DNA from: DATDCV01 sp036524155
GTDB taxonomy: Bacteria; Verrucomicrobiota; Verrucomicrobiia; Limisphaerales; UBA8199
Assembly (NCBI GenBank): GCA_036524155.1
Contig: DATDCV010000149.1
Span: 1 to 34,554 of the forward strand
Length of the DNA stretch: 34,554 nucleotides
Direction: 5' to 3'
This document shows positions 23,923 through 31,393 of this stretch, in pieces; the first letter of the stretch is position 1, and every line of letters begins with the position of its first letter. The notes under the pieces are model-generated. The model worked only from the letters and a program-made list of their open reading frames with translations. It had not been told where the DNA came from and made no database searches. Both the position numbers and the translations under genes were made by a program.

Positions 23923-24228
23923 TCACCAGCCGCGGTCGTCGGGGAACACGTTCTCGCATTTTACGCTCGAGCGCGGCTCAGCCATCATCGGCGCCACCGC
24001 GTCCCGCCAGGCCTGGTAGTGGCTGGTTTCCTTGTGCGCCGTCGGCGCCTGCGCGTCACGATACGCCTCGACGAGTATGAAGTGCGTCGGGGTCTCCCTT
24101 TGCTGCACGACGTCGAACCGGGCGATGCCCGGTTCCTTCACGCTCGCGCGGGCATTAGCGAGCGTGGCTTCCTTGAACGCCTCAATGTACTCCGGCTTCA
24201 CCTGGACATGGACGTGGACGACAAGCAT
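23923..24228 (-). CDS. antibiotic biosynthesis monooxygenase (ABM)-domain protein
   Basis: This is a 101-residue dimeric ferredoxin-like-fold protein of the ABM family (YgiN/LsrG-like putative quinol monooxygenases). It shows MLVVHVHVQVKPEYIEAF, ASVKEPGIARFDVVQQ, FILVEAYRDAQAPTAHKET and HYQAWRDAVAPMM. Family members are cofactor-free monooxygenases or isomerases for small quinols and aldehydes. GAAAGGGAA lies 4 bp before the ATG at 24228 and is a good ribosome binding site. It is probably the first gene of a two-gene operon with the Fe-ADH, a pairing that suggests a small redox step on a carbonyl or phenolic compound (inference). Confidence 0.88.
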   Translation of the reverse strand: MLVVHVHVQVKPEYIEAFKEATLANARASVKEPGIARFDVVQQRETPTHFILVEAYRDAQAPTAHKETSHYQAWRDAVAPMMAEPRSSVKCENVFPDDRGW

Positions 24229-24304
24229 GCGTTCCCTTTCGTTGTATTCTGCCGGAAACAGCCCTACTACCTCATCGGGCCAAAAGCAAGGCTGGTCGGA
24301 GGTT

Positions 24305-24410
24305 TCCGCTCAGTCCTGGATCGGAGCGCCGATTTTTAATCGGCTTAAGCGCGCCGACGGCTGTTTGTAAGCCGAGTGCAACTCGGCGCTCCGACCCCAG
24401 GCTGAGCGGA
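24305..24410. repeat. palindromic element C, complete copy 2
   Basis: The outer 28-bp arms lie at 24305-24332 (TCCGCTCAGTCCTGGATCGG...) and 24383-24410 (its inverted form, few mismatches). Inner stems around GATTTTTAATCGGCTTA and TAAGCCGAGTGCAACTCGG make a branched palindrome. Half copies lie at 22723-22759 and 34291-34320. It fills most of the gap between the sensor kinase end (24484) and the ABM gene start. Confidence 0.85.
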
Positions 24411-24483
24411 TACGTCGGAGTGATAATGCTGAGGGCCGACCCGCGGGCGCCGGCGGCGCGATTGGCGGCCGCAACGCGTGCCG

Positions 24484-25986
24484 CTAACCGCCCTGGAGCG
24501 CCAGAACGTCCTTGACCTTCAGCAGGAGTTCCTGGCTGGTGAACGGCTTCGGGAGGTAGGCGGATTCTTCGTCGCTGGTGGCCTGCCACCCGTAGCCGCT
24601 GGTGCACAAGATGGGGAGGAAAGGCCATTCCTGGCGGATGCGTTCGACCAGTTCGCGGCCGCTCATGGAAGGCATGACGAGGTCGGTGATGACCAGGTCG
24701 ATCTTCGGTTCCCGGGCGAGCAGCTCGAGCGCTTTCTGGCCGGAGTTGGCGGTGAGGACGTGGTAGCCGTAGGCCGAGAGGATCGTCTGGCCCATCGTAA
24801 GCAGCAGGTCCTCATCGTCCACCATGAGGACGGTTTGGGAGCCCCTCAGATCAATTAACTCGGTGACGTGATCGCGCACCACCCGGGTTTCGGCCGGCAG
24901 GTAGACGCGGACGGAAGTGCCCGAGCCGGGCTGGCTGGAGACGGCCACGCCGCCACCGTGATTAGTCACAACCCCGTACACCCAGGCCAGGCCCAGGCCC
25001 CGGTGAGCCCCGCCCTTGGTGGTGAAAAACGGCTCGAAGACGCGCGGGAGCACTTCGGGCGCGATTCCCCTCCCGGTGTCGATGATTTCCGTGCAGACAT
25101 AGGCGCCGGGCGCCAGTGGCACGTTGCGGTCCTGCGACTTTTCCGCCAGCTCAACGTTCCGCGTTTGAATCGTGATCCGGCCGGGCCCCTCGATGGCCTG
25201 GACGGCGTTTTCGACGATCTTGGCGAAGGCCTGCTGCATTTTGGCTTCGTCGAACTTCGCGGTGAACAGCTTTCGTTCGAGCAGCACCTGGAAATCGGCG
25301 TGGCTCGCCCCCGGGTTCTGGCGGAAGAAGTCGGCGGTGCGCTGGAGCACGGCGTTAAGGTTGCCGGCGGCCTGGGTGCGGGTCTCTTTTTCCTGGCGGC
25401 TGAATGCGCCGAGGTCGTTGGCGATTTCCGCGGCCCAGCCGGCGGCCTTTTCAACTTCGAGCAGCGAATGCCGCCAGGGGTGGTCGGTTTCCATTTTACC
25501 CAGCACGAGCGACGTGTGGCCGAGGATGCTCGTCAGGGCGTTGTTGAAATCGAGGGAAACGGAGCGGGCGAGCTGAAGAGCGCACTCGAGCTTCTGTTTT
25601 TGGGCCTGGGTGGCGTCCCCGACCGTCGTTTTTTCTTCGGTGGCGGCGAGCGGGGCATCCGGCAACAATTGCAGCACGAAGTATTTTCCCCCTTCCTTGA
25701 AGAAAGCGCAGATCGACACCGTGAAAGCGACGGTCTCGCCCCCGCGCGTGCGGAATTTCAGGCGAGCGCTGGGCGCCGGAGCGCGTTCCCAGGCATCGAG
25801 GAATTTGTCGGCGGTGGCGGGGTTTTGCGGTGACCATAGTGCGGACAAGAGCGGCTCGTCCTCGTCGGCCGCAAGGCAGAACAGCCTGGAGGCGGTCGCG
25901 CTGGCCCGGGCGATATGGAACGAACTGTCCACGAGCAGGACAGGCCACCCGGCATTTTCGAGCGCAAAAACAAATTCGCGGTTCAT
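24484..25986 (-). CDS. PAS hybrid sensor histidine kinase/receiver protein lacking the phospho-acceptor His
   Basis: This is a 500-residue soluble signalling protein. Order: PAS-like sensor (~5-110), a dimerisation helix region (~130-200), HATPase_c (~245-365; VENAVQAI, DTGRGI and GAHRGLGLAWV), and a C-terminal receiver (~385-498; acidic VDDED, phospho-acceptor D435 in VITDLV, switch CTSGYG, K480 in LPKPF). The relatives carry H-D-F-N-N at the phospho-acceptor site; here it reads S-L-D-F-N-N, so L145 stands where His is expected. Autophosphorylation at the usual site should be impossible. The ATG at 25986 was chosen; a TTG at 25995 is an alternative. It follows cdd by 19 bp in the punA-cdd-kinase operon. 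It could act through another protein's kinase or as an ATP-responsive switch. Confidence 0.85.
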   Translation of the reverse strand: MNREFVFALENAGWPVLLVDSSFHIARASATASRLFCLAADEDEPLLSALWSPQNPATADKFLDAWERAPAPSARLKFRTRGGETVAFTVSICAFFKEGGKYFVLQLLPDAPLAATEEKTTVGDATQAQKQKLECALQLARSVSLDFNNALTSILGHTSLVLGKMETDHPWRHSLLEVEKAAGWAAEIANDLGAFSRQEKETRTQAAGNLNAVLQRTADFFRQNPGASHADFQVLLERKLFTAKFDEAKMQQAFAKIVENAVQAIEGPGRITIQTRNVELAEKSQDRNVPLAPGAYVCTEIIDTGRGIAPEVLPRVFEPFFTTKGGAHRGLGLAWVYGVVTNHGGGVAVSSQPGSGTSVRVYLPAETRVVRDHVTELIDLRGSQTVLMVDDEDLLLTMGQTILSAYGYHVLTANSGQKALELLAREPKIDLVITDLVMPSMSGRELVERIRQEWPFLPILCTSGYGWQATSDEESAYLPKPFTSQELLLKVKDVLALQGG

Positions 25987-26005
25987 TTCAAGCAATTCCC
26001 GGCCG

Positions 26006-26506
26006 TCAGCGCCGGTTTGGTGGCGCTTTCAGGAAGGCTTGGGGCAGCAAATCCCGGACCGTAAACCGCCGGATTCGGTCGGGGGCCTGTGAGTCCGCCA
26101 CCCAGACGATCGCGGCGGGGGCGTATTCCGCCAGCAACTGGCGGCAAGCGCCACAGGGCATCGGGCCCCCCGGCAGGCGCGCGACGACGGCCAGGCCAAC
26201 AAAGCGCGAGTGGCCCCTGGTCAAAGCCTTGAACAAGGCGACCCGCTCGGCGCAGCAGGTCAAACCGTAGCTCGCGCTCTCGACGTTGGCGCCGGTGACC
26301 ACCTCGCCGTCCGCCGTCAGTAGTGCCGCGCCGACCTGGAATCGGGAATAAGGCGCGACCGCGTGCACGCGCGCCGCCGCGGCCGCGCGCACCAGGCGCA
26401 CCGCGCGCCGGTCGGAAATAGTCCCGCGTCGCCCGCGGCCCGGGCCCCGCGTCCGGCGCCGCGATGGTGCGGTTGCCTTGCGCGGCGATTTTTCAGTATC
26501 GGCCAT
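26006..26506 (-). CDS. cdd: cytidine deaminase
   Basis: This 166-residue homotetramer-type enzyme converts cytidine and deoxycytidine to uridine forms in pyrimidine salvage. The zinc and catalytic motifs are intact: C-A-E (YGLTCCAERVALF, with the Glu as proton shuttle) and P-C-G-A-C (MPCGACRQLL). Substrate-binding segments PYSRFQVGAAL and TGANVESASYG are also present. An N-terminal extension of ~30 residues, rich in Arg, Pro and Gly (SRRRTRGPGRGRRG), is not part of the family core. The ATG at 26506 lies inside the end of the phosphorylase gene (14-bp overlap), so translation is probably coupled. It forms a nucleoside salvage unit with that gene. Confidence 0.93.
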   Translation of the reverse strand: MADTEKSPRKATAPSRRRTRGPGRGRRGTISDRRAVRLVRAAAAARVHAVAPYSRFQVGAALLTADGEVVTGANVESASYGLTCCAERVALFKALTRGHSRFVGLAVVARLPGGPMPCGACRQLLAEYAPAAIVWVADSQAPDRIRRFTVRDLLPQAFLKAPPNRR

Positions 26507-27344
26507 AGAGTTGAGCGAACCTGGTTATAATCCGCGCGGCGGAGAGCCGGACCCGCTCCGCGGTTTCGAGAACTTCGGCGTGGGAAAGCGGGCCGGACGC
26601 CTGCCCAGCGGCGGCGTTGGTGATGCACGATAGAGCGGCGACGCGCAGGCCGCATTGCCGCGCCACGATCACCTCCGGCACGGTGCTCATGCCCACCGCG
26701 TCGGCGCCGAGTCGCGCAAAAGCACGGATCTCGGCGGGGGTTTCGTAACTCGGGCCGCTGACGGCCAGGTACACGCCCGAGCGGACTGGCGCGCCGCGGT
26801 CTTTGCCGGCGCGATGGAGAAACCGTGCCAACTTGCGATCATAGGCGTTGGTGAGATCCACAAACCGTTCCTGGTCCGGCCAGGCCGGTCCGCGCAACGG
26901 GTTGGCACCCATGAAATTGATGTGGTCGGTGAGAACCATGAAGGTGCCGGGGCGAAAACTACGCCTGACTCCCCCGGCGGCGTTGGTCAGCAGCAAGTCA
27001 GTGATCCCATATTCCGCCAGGACCCGGACGGAGTAGGTGACCGCGCTCATCGAGTGACCTTCGTAGAAATGCGCGCGCCCGCTTAGCACAAGCACGGGAG
27101 TCCCGCCGAGGCGGCCGATGAAAAGTACGCCACTGTGGCCGGGCACGCCCGCCGTCGGGAAACCGGGCAACCTCGTGTAAGGCACACTGGCGTCCGCCTG
27201 GAGAACTGATGTCAGGTGGTTAAACCCGCTGCCCAGGACAATCGCGAGGGTCGGCCGCAATCTCGAGGCCTTCTTCAACCGGGCGGCGGCCAGGCCTGGT
27301 TCCGGGAGAGTCATGTTTCGCATAGGCGCAGGCATTGGGGGCAT
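26493..27344 (-). CDS. punA: purine-nucleoside phosphorylase (trimeric PunA type)
   Basis: This ~283-residue enzyme splits purine nucleosides with phosphate. The family signature is complete: phosphate-binding LAIVLGSGFNHL, GHSGVLFIGRLGG, SGRAHFYEGH, LLTNAAGGVRRSFRPGTFM, the substrate-pocket stretch YLAVSGPSYETPAEIRAF, and GADAVGMSTVPEVIVARQ with SCITNAAAG. The start is one of four close ATGs (27344, 27335, 27323, 27314). I chose 27344 because GAGAG lies 5 bp upstream; 27314 gives a length closer to the core family. The frame is open far upstream through repeats that are not protein-like. It is the first gene of the punA-cdd-sensor kinase operon. Confidence 0.92.
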   Translation of the reverse strand: MPPMPAPMRNMTLPEPGLAAARLKKASRLRPTLAIVLGSGFNHLTSVLQADASVPYTRLPGFPTAGVPGHSGVLFIGRLGGTPVLVLSGRAHFYEGHSMSAVTYSVRVLAEYGITDLLLTNAAGGVRRSFRPGTFMVLTDHINFMGANPLRGPAWPDQERFVDLTNAYDRKLARFLHRAGKDRGAPVRSGVYLAVSGPSYETPAEIRAFARLGADAVGMSTVPEVIVARQCGLRVAALSCITNAAAGQASGPLSHAEVLETAERVRLSAARIITRFAQLYGRY

Positions 27345-27395
27345 AAAGCTCTCACAGGGGCCAGGTGAAACAATGCGGGCGTTGAATCCGCGAAG

Positions 27396-27480
27396 CGTTT
27401 GGAGTGCGTCCAGCTTGCTGGCGCCTTCGATTGCCAGTGGGGCGCAAGAAAGCGGGAGCAAGCTCCACGCACTCCATACG
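27396..27480. repeat. inverted repeat element D
   Basis: The arms are 23 bp, at 27396-27418 (CGTTTGGAGTGCGTCCAGCT...) and 27458-27480, with three mismatches, around a 39-bp loop. It sits in the divergent promoter region between punA and the MoeB/ThiF-type gene. Confidence 0.75.
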
Positions 27481-27533
27481 CTCCGCGTAATCTGTATGCC
27501 GCGTGCAAACCAGGCCCATCCGGCGGTTGGGCA

Positions 27534-27560
27534 TTGCTGCGGACTGAAGTCCGCGCGCCG
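27534..27560. repeat. palindromic element B, solitary arm (copy 3)
   Basis: TTGCTGCGGACTGAAGTCCG followed by CGCGCCG is identical to the right arm of element B at 14826-14852. No matching left arm is found nearby, so this is half an element. It lies 66 bp before the TTG start of the next gene. Confidence 0.85.
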
Positions 27561-27625
27561 GGAGCCGCAACGGGTGCGCGTTTGCGGACGGGCCATTCCT
27601 GCTTTAGTTTACGCGACATCTGACG

Positions 27626-28786
27626 TTGAACATCGAACCACAATTATCCGCCGAGCAACTGCGGCGTTACGCGCGGCATCTCAGTTTGCCTGAATTTGGC
27701 CTGGCCGGCCAAAAGAAAATTCGGCGCGCGAGCGTGCTGTGCGTCGGGGCCGGCGGCCTGGGATCGCCCATCGCGCTGTACCTGGCGGCGGCGGGCATCG
27801 GCAAACTGGGCATCGTCGACTTTGATACCGTTGATTTTTCAAACCTCCACCGCCAGGTGCTGCACGGGACGGAAGACGTCGGCCGGCCCAAGACCGAATC
27901 CGCCCGGGACGCGGTGCGGCGGATCAATTCCGACGTGGAGGTGGAACAGCATCCGGCGCGGCTGAGCAGCGCCAACGCGATGGACATCATTGGGCCCTAC
28001 GACATTGTCGTGGACGGCACGGACAATTTTCCGACTCGCTACCTCGTCAACGACGCCTGCGTGTTGTTGGCCAAGCCAAATGTCTATGGCTCGATTTTCC
28101 GGTTCGAGGGCCAGGCCAGCGTCTTCGGTCCGCACCTCGGCGCTCCCTGCTATCGCTGCCTTTACCCGGAACCGCCGCCGCCCGGAATGGTCCCGAGTTG
28201 CGCCGAAGGCGGAGTGCTCGGCGTGCTGCCGGGCATCATCGGCCTCATCCAGGCGACCGAAATCCTGAAGCTCGCCGCCGGGATCGGAGCGCCGCTGTTG
28301 AACCGCTTGCTGCTGTTCAACGCGCTCGAGATGCGCTTCCGCGAAGTCAAACTCCGGCGCGATCCCCAATGCCCGCTCTGCGGCGCAAGCCCTTCCATCA
28401 AACAGCTCATCGACTATGAAGATTTCTGCGGCATGAAATCCAACCAAACCACGGCAGCGATGCATCCCGACGAAGTGACCGTGCAGCAATTGAAACAGGC
28501 GTTGGAGAACCCGAACCTGGGCATCAAGGTCATTGACGTCCGCGAGCCAAATGAATTTCAAATTGCACGGATTCCGGGCACCGAGCTGCTGCCCTTGAGC
28601 CAGCTTGTGCAGCGCTTCAACGAGCTGGACCGGGACCAGACTTATTATCTCCACTGCAAAGCGGGGGGCCGGTCGATGCAGGCGCTGGAATTCCTTCGCC
28701 AGCAAGGGTTCAAGAGCCTGAAGAGCGTCAAAGGCGGCATCACCGCCTGGTCGAACGAAATCGACCCATCCGTGGCGAAATACTGA
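27626..28786 (+). CDS. MoeB/ThiF-type adenylyltransferase fused to rhodanese (MoeZ-like)
   Basis: This 386-residue protein activates the C-terminus of a small ubiquitin-like sulphur carrier (MoaD, ThiS or CysO type) by adenylation and then passes sulphur to it, serving molybdopterin, thiamine or cysteine synthesis. The E1-like domain (1-~260) has the ATP loop G41-A-G-G-L-G, LHRQVLH, catalytic C192 (PSCAEGG), and zinc pairs C175/C178 and C249/C252. The rhodanese domain (~285-380) has the active Cys C344 (LHCKAGGRS). TTG at 27626 is the only reasonable start: an in-frame TAG lies at 27605, and no ATG occurs before the conserved core. No Shine-Dalgarno is seen. The partner carrier gene is not in the window. 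Confidence 0.92.
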   Translation: MNIEPQLSAEQLRRYARHLSLPEFGLAGQKKIRRASVLCVGAGGLGSPIALYLAAAGIGKLGIVDFDTVDFSNLHRQVLHGTEDVGRPKTESARDAVRRINSDVEVEQHPARLSSANAMDIIGPYDIVVDGTDNFPTRYLVNDACVLLAKPNVYGSIFRFEGQASVFGPHLGAPCYRCLYPEPPPPGMVPSCAEGGVLGVLPGIIGLIQATEILKLAAGIGAPLLNRLLLFNALEMRFREVKLRRDPQCPLCGASPSIKQLIDYEDFCGMKSNQTTAAMHPDEVTVQQLKQALENPNLGIKVIDVREPNEFQIARIPGTELLPLSQLVQRFNELDRDQTYYLHCKAGGRSMQALEFLRQQGFKSLKSVKGGITAWSNEIDPSVAKY

Positions 28787-28803
28787 GGCGCGACAGGCGC
28801 TCA
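28784..28803 (+). terminator. possible hairpin after the MoeZ-like gene
   Basis: TGAGGCGC-GACAG-GCGCTCA forms a short stem with one bulge, starting at the stop codon of the MoeZ-like gene. There is no T-run, so a role as terminator is weak. Confidence 0.3.
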
Positions 28804-28921
28804 AATGCCCAGGACCCGATGGAAAATACCTGTCTTTACATTTAGGGTGTTACTGGCGCAGCGCGAGTGAGCAATGGTATTCGCCGAAGAGGTTGTCAGT
28901 TCCTGGGCCGAAGCGTTTGCT

Positions 28922-29149
28922 ATGTGTGCTGTGAGCATCGCCGAATTGAAGCAGCTTCCATTGGCCGAGAAGCTTCAGATTATCGAGGCTATTTGGGAGG
29001 ATTTGCGTGCTCAAGCCGAGCGCGTTCCCGTGCCGCAATGGCATAGGGATCTGCTGGACGAGCGCAGAAAAGGCGTTGCGGAAGGACGCGAGGAGATCCT
29101 TGATTGGGATTCGATCAAAGACTCTTTACCCTCCCATCGGAAGGCATGA
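28922..29149 (+). CDS. putative addiction-module antitoxin (RelB-like, CHP02574 type), orphan
   Basis: This ~75-residue protein has the core SIAELKQLPLAEKLQII, EAIWEDL and the C-terminal toxin-wrapping part EEILDWDSIKDSL, typical of the short unstable antitoxins paired with RelE/ParE toxins. The start is uncertain: ATG 28922 is used here, GTG 28931 would give the most typical N-terminus (MSIAELK), and ATG 28874 would add 16 residues. Normally the toxin gene follows with a small overlap. Here ATGA at the stop codon opens only a 24-codon frame (29146-29220, starting MIRIPPHP), so the toxin seems to be lost or degraded. Confidence 0.75.
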   Translation: MCAVSIAELKQLPLAEKLQIIEAIWEDLRAQAERVPVPQWHRDLLDERRKGVAEGREEILDWDSIKDSLPSHRKA

Positions 29150-29220
29150 TCCGGATCCCGCCCCATCCACCATCTCTTAAGCCACCAGACGGAGCAGTTC
29201 ACAGGGACTTCGGCAGGTAA
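29146..29220 (+). pseudogene. possible toxin remnant (24-codon frame overlapping the antitoxin stop)
   Basis: The ATG at 29146 overlaps the antitoxin TGA (ATGA), the usual position of a RelE/ParE toxin start, but the frame ends after 24 codons. After MIRIPPHP the sequence does not look like a toxin. It may be a decayed toxin start or chance. It runs into the end of the opposite-strand PIN-like gene. Confidence 0.25.
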
Positions 29221-29579
29221 ACAATCCGGTTCTGCCAATCCCATTCCTGACCTTCCTTTTGCCAGAAGTTCGTCAACAGGCGAGCCTGATAGCCGTAGTC
29301 CGCACTCCGAACCGTTCCGCGGAACAGAATTAAGCCAGCGTGGTCCTGTCCGCCGCGAAGCAGTTGTCCGGCATGCCAGGCCAGCGTGGAACGGTCGAGA
29401 GCCACCAGCACCCGGTCGGCTTCAGCACAACAGGTCAGAAGCGCCTCATCATCCAACCCCAGCCAGGCTCCATCTTCCCAGCTCGCGATGTGAATGACCG
29501 GAAACCCCGCGACCAAACGCTGGCACGCCGATATCAGACGGTGCGACGTGTTCTCATCAGCCAACAGCCGGAACCCCAT
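29199..29579 (-). CDS. DUF5615 PIN-like toxin
   Basis: This 126-residue protein of the DUF5615/Mut7-C-like PIN group is probably an RNase toxin. N-terminal FRLLADENTSHRLI carries the conserved acidic pair (D, E). WLGLDDEALLTCCAEADRVLVALD and LAWHAGQLLRGGQDHAGLILFRG carry the later acidic and HAGLI elements of the family. The start ATG at 29579 overlaps the end of the upstream antitoxin gene by 23 bp, the usual antitoxin-first order. At 126 residues it is close to the family norm and looks intact. Confidence 0.8.
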   Translation of the reverse strand: MGFRLLADENTSHRLISACQRLVAGFPVIHIASWEDGAWLGLDDEALLTCCAEADRVLVALDRSTLAWHAGQLLRGGQDHAGLILFRGTVRSADYGYQARLLTNFWQKEGQEWDWQNRIVYLPKSL

Positions 29580-29934
29580 GCCGTTCTCCTTCCCTTGAAC
29601 GCTGGATTTCCCCGGGGAATGCGTTGGCGTAGGCCAAGGCCCGCTTCACCAGGACCAGGGGCCAATGGAAATGGTTTGAAGTTCTCTCGGCCGACTTGAG
29701 TTCCTCCTGAACCTCCACAACTTCCCAAACGGCGACGCGATGTCCCGTTACGTACGCCTCACGCCCTGACAAGGCGCCGCGGAAGGAAATCCCCGGGAAC
29801 TCGGTTTCCATTGTCTTTTCGATCACGTATCGAGCCACAAGGTTGCTCTTGGAGGTGCGCGCGGCCCGAGCCTGCTTCACTACCAGGCGCTCATATTGCC
29901 GCGGCACGCGCCCGGAGACGTAACCAGTCTTCAT
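29557..29934 (-). CDS. antitoxin with ribbon-helix-helix-like and DUF433-like regions
   Basis: This is a 125-residue protein paired with the PIN-like toxin. The N-terminal part (SGRVPRQYERLVVKQARA, then TSKSNLVARYVIEKTM) looks like a ribbon-helix-helix DNA-binding segment. The C-terminal part (SGREAYVTGHRVAVWEVVEV to KRALAYANAFPGEI) resembles DUF433, the usual antitoxin partner of DUF5615 toxins. ATG 29934 was chosen; an upstream in-frame TTG at 29994 would read through the palindrome. A 21-bp perfect palindrome at 29945-29965, 10 bp upstream, is a likely self-repression operator. No Shine-Dalgarno is visible between them. Confidence 0.75.
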   Translation of the reverse strand: MKTGYVSGRVPRQYERLVVKQARAARTSKSNLVARYVIEKTMETEFPGISFRGALSGREAYVTGHRVAVWEVVEVQEELKSAERTSNHFHWPLVLVKRALAYANAFPGEIQRSREGERHGVPAVG

Positions 29935-29944
29935 CGGCAGGAAG

Positions 29945-29965
29945 TTTGTGCACAGTGTGCACAAA
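29945..29965. promoter_or_regulatory. 21-bp perfect palindrome, probable toxin-antitoxin operator
   Basis: TTTGTGCACA (29945-29954), one G, then TGTGCACAAA (29956-29965): exact 10-bp inverted arms. It ends 10 bp before the antitoxin ATG on the minus strand, where autoregulated toxin-antitoxin operons carry their operator. The sequence is certain; binding by the antitoxin is inference. Confidence 0.75.
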
Positions 29966-29990
29966 GTCAAGCCGGTTCGGCAGCCGGTCG

Positions 29991-30130
29991 GCAATTCTCA
30001 TTTTGGCGTGGCGCGGGCGTCTCGCCCGCGAGTTCCTGGGGCGTCCCCGCCCCTTTTAGCCTCGATCGGCGGGACGCCGACCGAACCCGCGGGCGAGACC
30101 CCCACGCCACAATCCCAGAACGGAAACTGC
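29991..30130. repeat. palindromic element A, copy 2
   Basis: The core arms are 30008-30035 and 30083-30110, nearly identical to copy 1 (7095-7197) and in the same plus-strand orientation. The outer flanks are exchanged: the left flank GCAATTCTCATTTTGGC matches the complement of copy 1's right flank, and the right flank AATCCC...AAACTGC matches the complement of copy 1's left flank. Like copy 1, it lies between divergent genes. Confidence 0.85.
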
Positions 30131-30224
30131 CGGCAGCTGGTTCGGCGGCCCTCGCGGATACGAGCGGTGACTCGTGGAAAGCAGAGCAGTTGCGCGCGAC
30201 CAGCCTGGTGCGATACTAGCCGGC

Positions 30225-31307
30225 GTGACGAACGGGAATTCCGGATCGTTGCTGCTGCAGCCGATCCAAGTGGGCGAGCTCGAGCTGCCAAACCGCATCT
30301 GGATGGCGCCGCTGACGCGCTGTCGCGCCAGCGCCGGGCGCGTGCCGAATGCGTTGATGCGGGAGTACTATGTCCAGCGCGCCTCCGCGGGACTGATCAT
30401 CAGCGAAGCCACCGCCGTTAGCCCGATGGGCGTAGGCTACCCGGACACTCCGGGGATATGGTCGGCCGAGCAAACCGCCGGCTGGCGGGAAATCACGCAG
30501 GCGGTCCATCGTGCCGGGGGGAGAATGTTCTTGCAGCTCTGGCACGTCGGCCGGATCTCGGACCCCATTTACCTTAATGGCGCGCTGCCGCTGGCGCCGA
30601 GCGCAGTCCGGCCCGCCGGTCATGTGAGCCTGGTCCGTCCCATAAAGGAATTTGTCACGCCGCGCGCGCTGGAGCGGGACGAGATTCCCGGAATCATCGC
30701 GGCCTACCGGAAAGGCGCGGAAAATGCCCAGGCGGCGGGGTTCGACGGCGTGGAGATTCACGGGGCGAACGGGTACCTGCTGGACCAGTTTTTGCAGGAC
30801 AAGACCAATCACCGGAACGACGAGTACGGCGGACCAGTCGAGAACCGCGCTCGCCTGATGCTCGAGGTCGCCGACGCCGTCATTTCCATCTGGGGCGCCA
30901 AACGGGTGGGCCTGCACCTGGCGCCGCGGTGCGATTCGCACGACATGGGAGATTCCAACCCGGGGGCCACCTTTGGCTATGTGGCCTCCCAGCTTGGCCG
31001 GCGCGGCATCGCGTTCATCTGCGCGCGGGAGTCGCTGGGTCCGGTCCGCCTGGGGCCCGAGTTGAAGAAGGTTTTTGGCGGAATCTACGTCGCCAATGAA
31101 GGCTTCACCACCGAGACCGCCGAGCAAGCACTGCGGGCGGGCGAGGCGGATGCGGTGGCGTTCGGCAAGCCCTTCATTGCCAACCCCGACCTGCCGCGCC
31201 GGATCGCTTCCGGCGCGCCCTTGAACGCACCGGACACGGCTACGTTCTACGCCCAGGGACCGCGCGGTTATACGGATTACCCGACGCTATCGAGCAGGGA
31301 ATCCTGA
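30225..31307 (+). CDS. NADH:flavin oxidoreductase / alkene reductase (Old Yellow Enzyme family)
   Basis: This ~360-residue FMN-dependent TIM-barrel enzyme reduces activated C=C bonds. It starts in the usual way (LLQPIQVGELELPNRIWMAPLTRCRA), with LQLWHVGR in mid barrel. It has the substrate-binding His-Asn pair (EIHGANGYLLDQFLQ), the family tag NHRNDEYGG and the C-terminal phosphate-binding strand (EADAVAFGKPFIANPDL). GTG 30225 was chosen since it leaves the normal short N-terminus; GTG 30174 would add 17 residues. The gene stands alone downstream of repeat A2 and ends near a hairpin at 31394. Physiological substrate unknown; it is probably a detoxification or stress enzyme. Confidence 0.9.
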   Translation: MTNGNSGSLLLQPIQVGELELPNRIWMAPLTRCRASAGRVPNALMREYYVQRASAGLIISEATAVSPMGVGYPDTPGIWSAEQTAGWREITQAVHRAGGRMFLQLWHVGRISDPIYLNGALPLAPSAVRPAGHVSLVRPIKEFVTPRALERDEIPGIIAAYRKGAENAQAAGFDGVEIHGANGYLLDQFLQDKTNHRNDEYGGPVENRARLMLEVADAVISIWGAKRVGLHLAPRCDSHDMGDSNPGATFGYVASQLGRRGIAFICARESLGPVRLGPELKKVFGGIYVANEGFTTETAEQALRAGEADAVAFGKPFIANPDLPRRIASGAPLNAPDTATFYAQGPRGYTDYPTLSSRES

Positions 31308-31393
31308 GCGAGCCGGCCCGGGCAATGATCATTGCGCCCGAACCCATAACTCCCTAACCGAAACGAGCCTATCTATGGGTGACCGCTTGCTTG

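Noticed and set aside
27345..27596. 84-residue N-terminal extension of the purine nucleoside phosphorylase
   Set aside because: It runs through repeats B and D, and the family's N-terminus starts at or after 27344.
29945..29965. Assigning the two TTTGTG...CACAAA palindromes (17931 and 29945) to one regulator
   Set aside because: The half-site spacing differs (one central base after 9-bp arms against 10-bp arms with an added GCACA core), so a common regulator is not supported.
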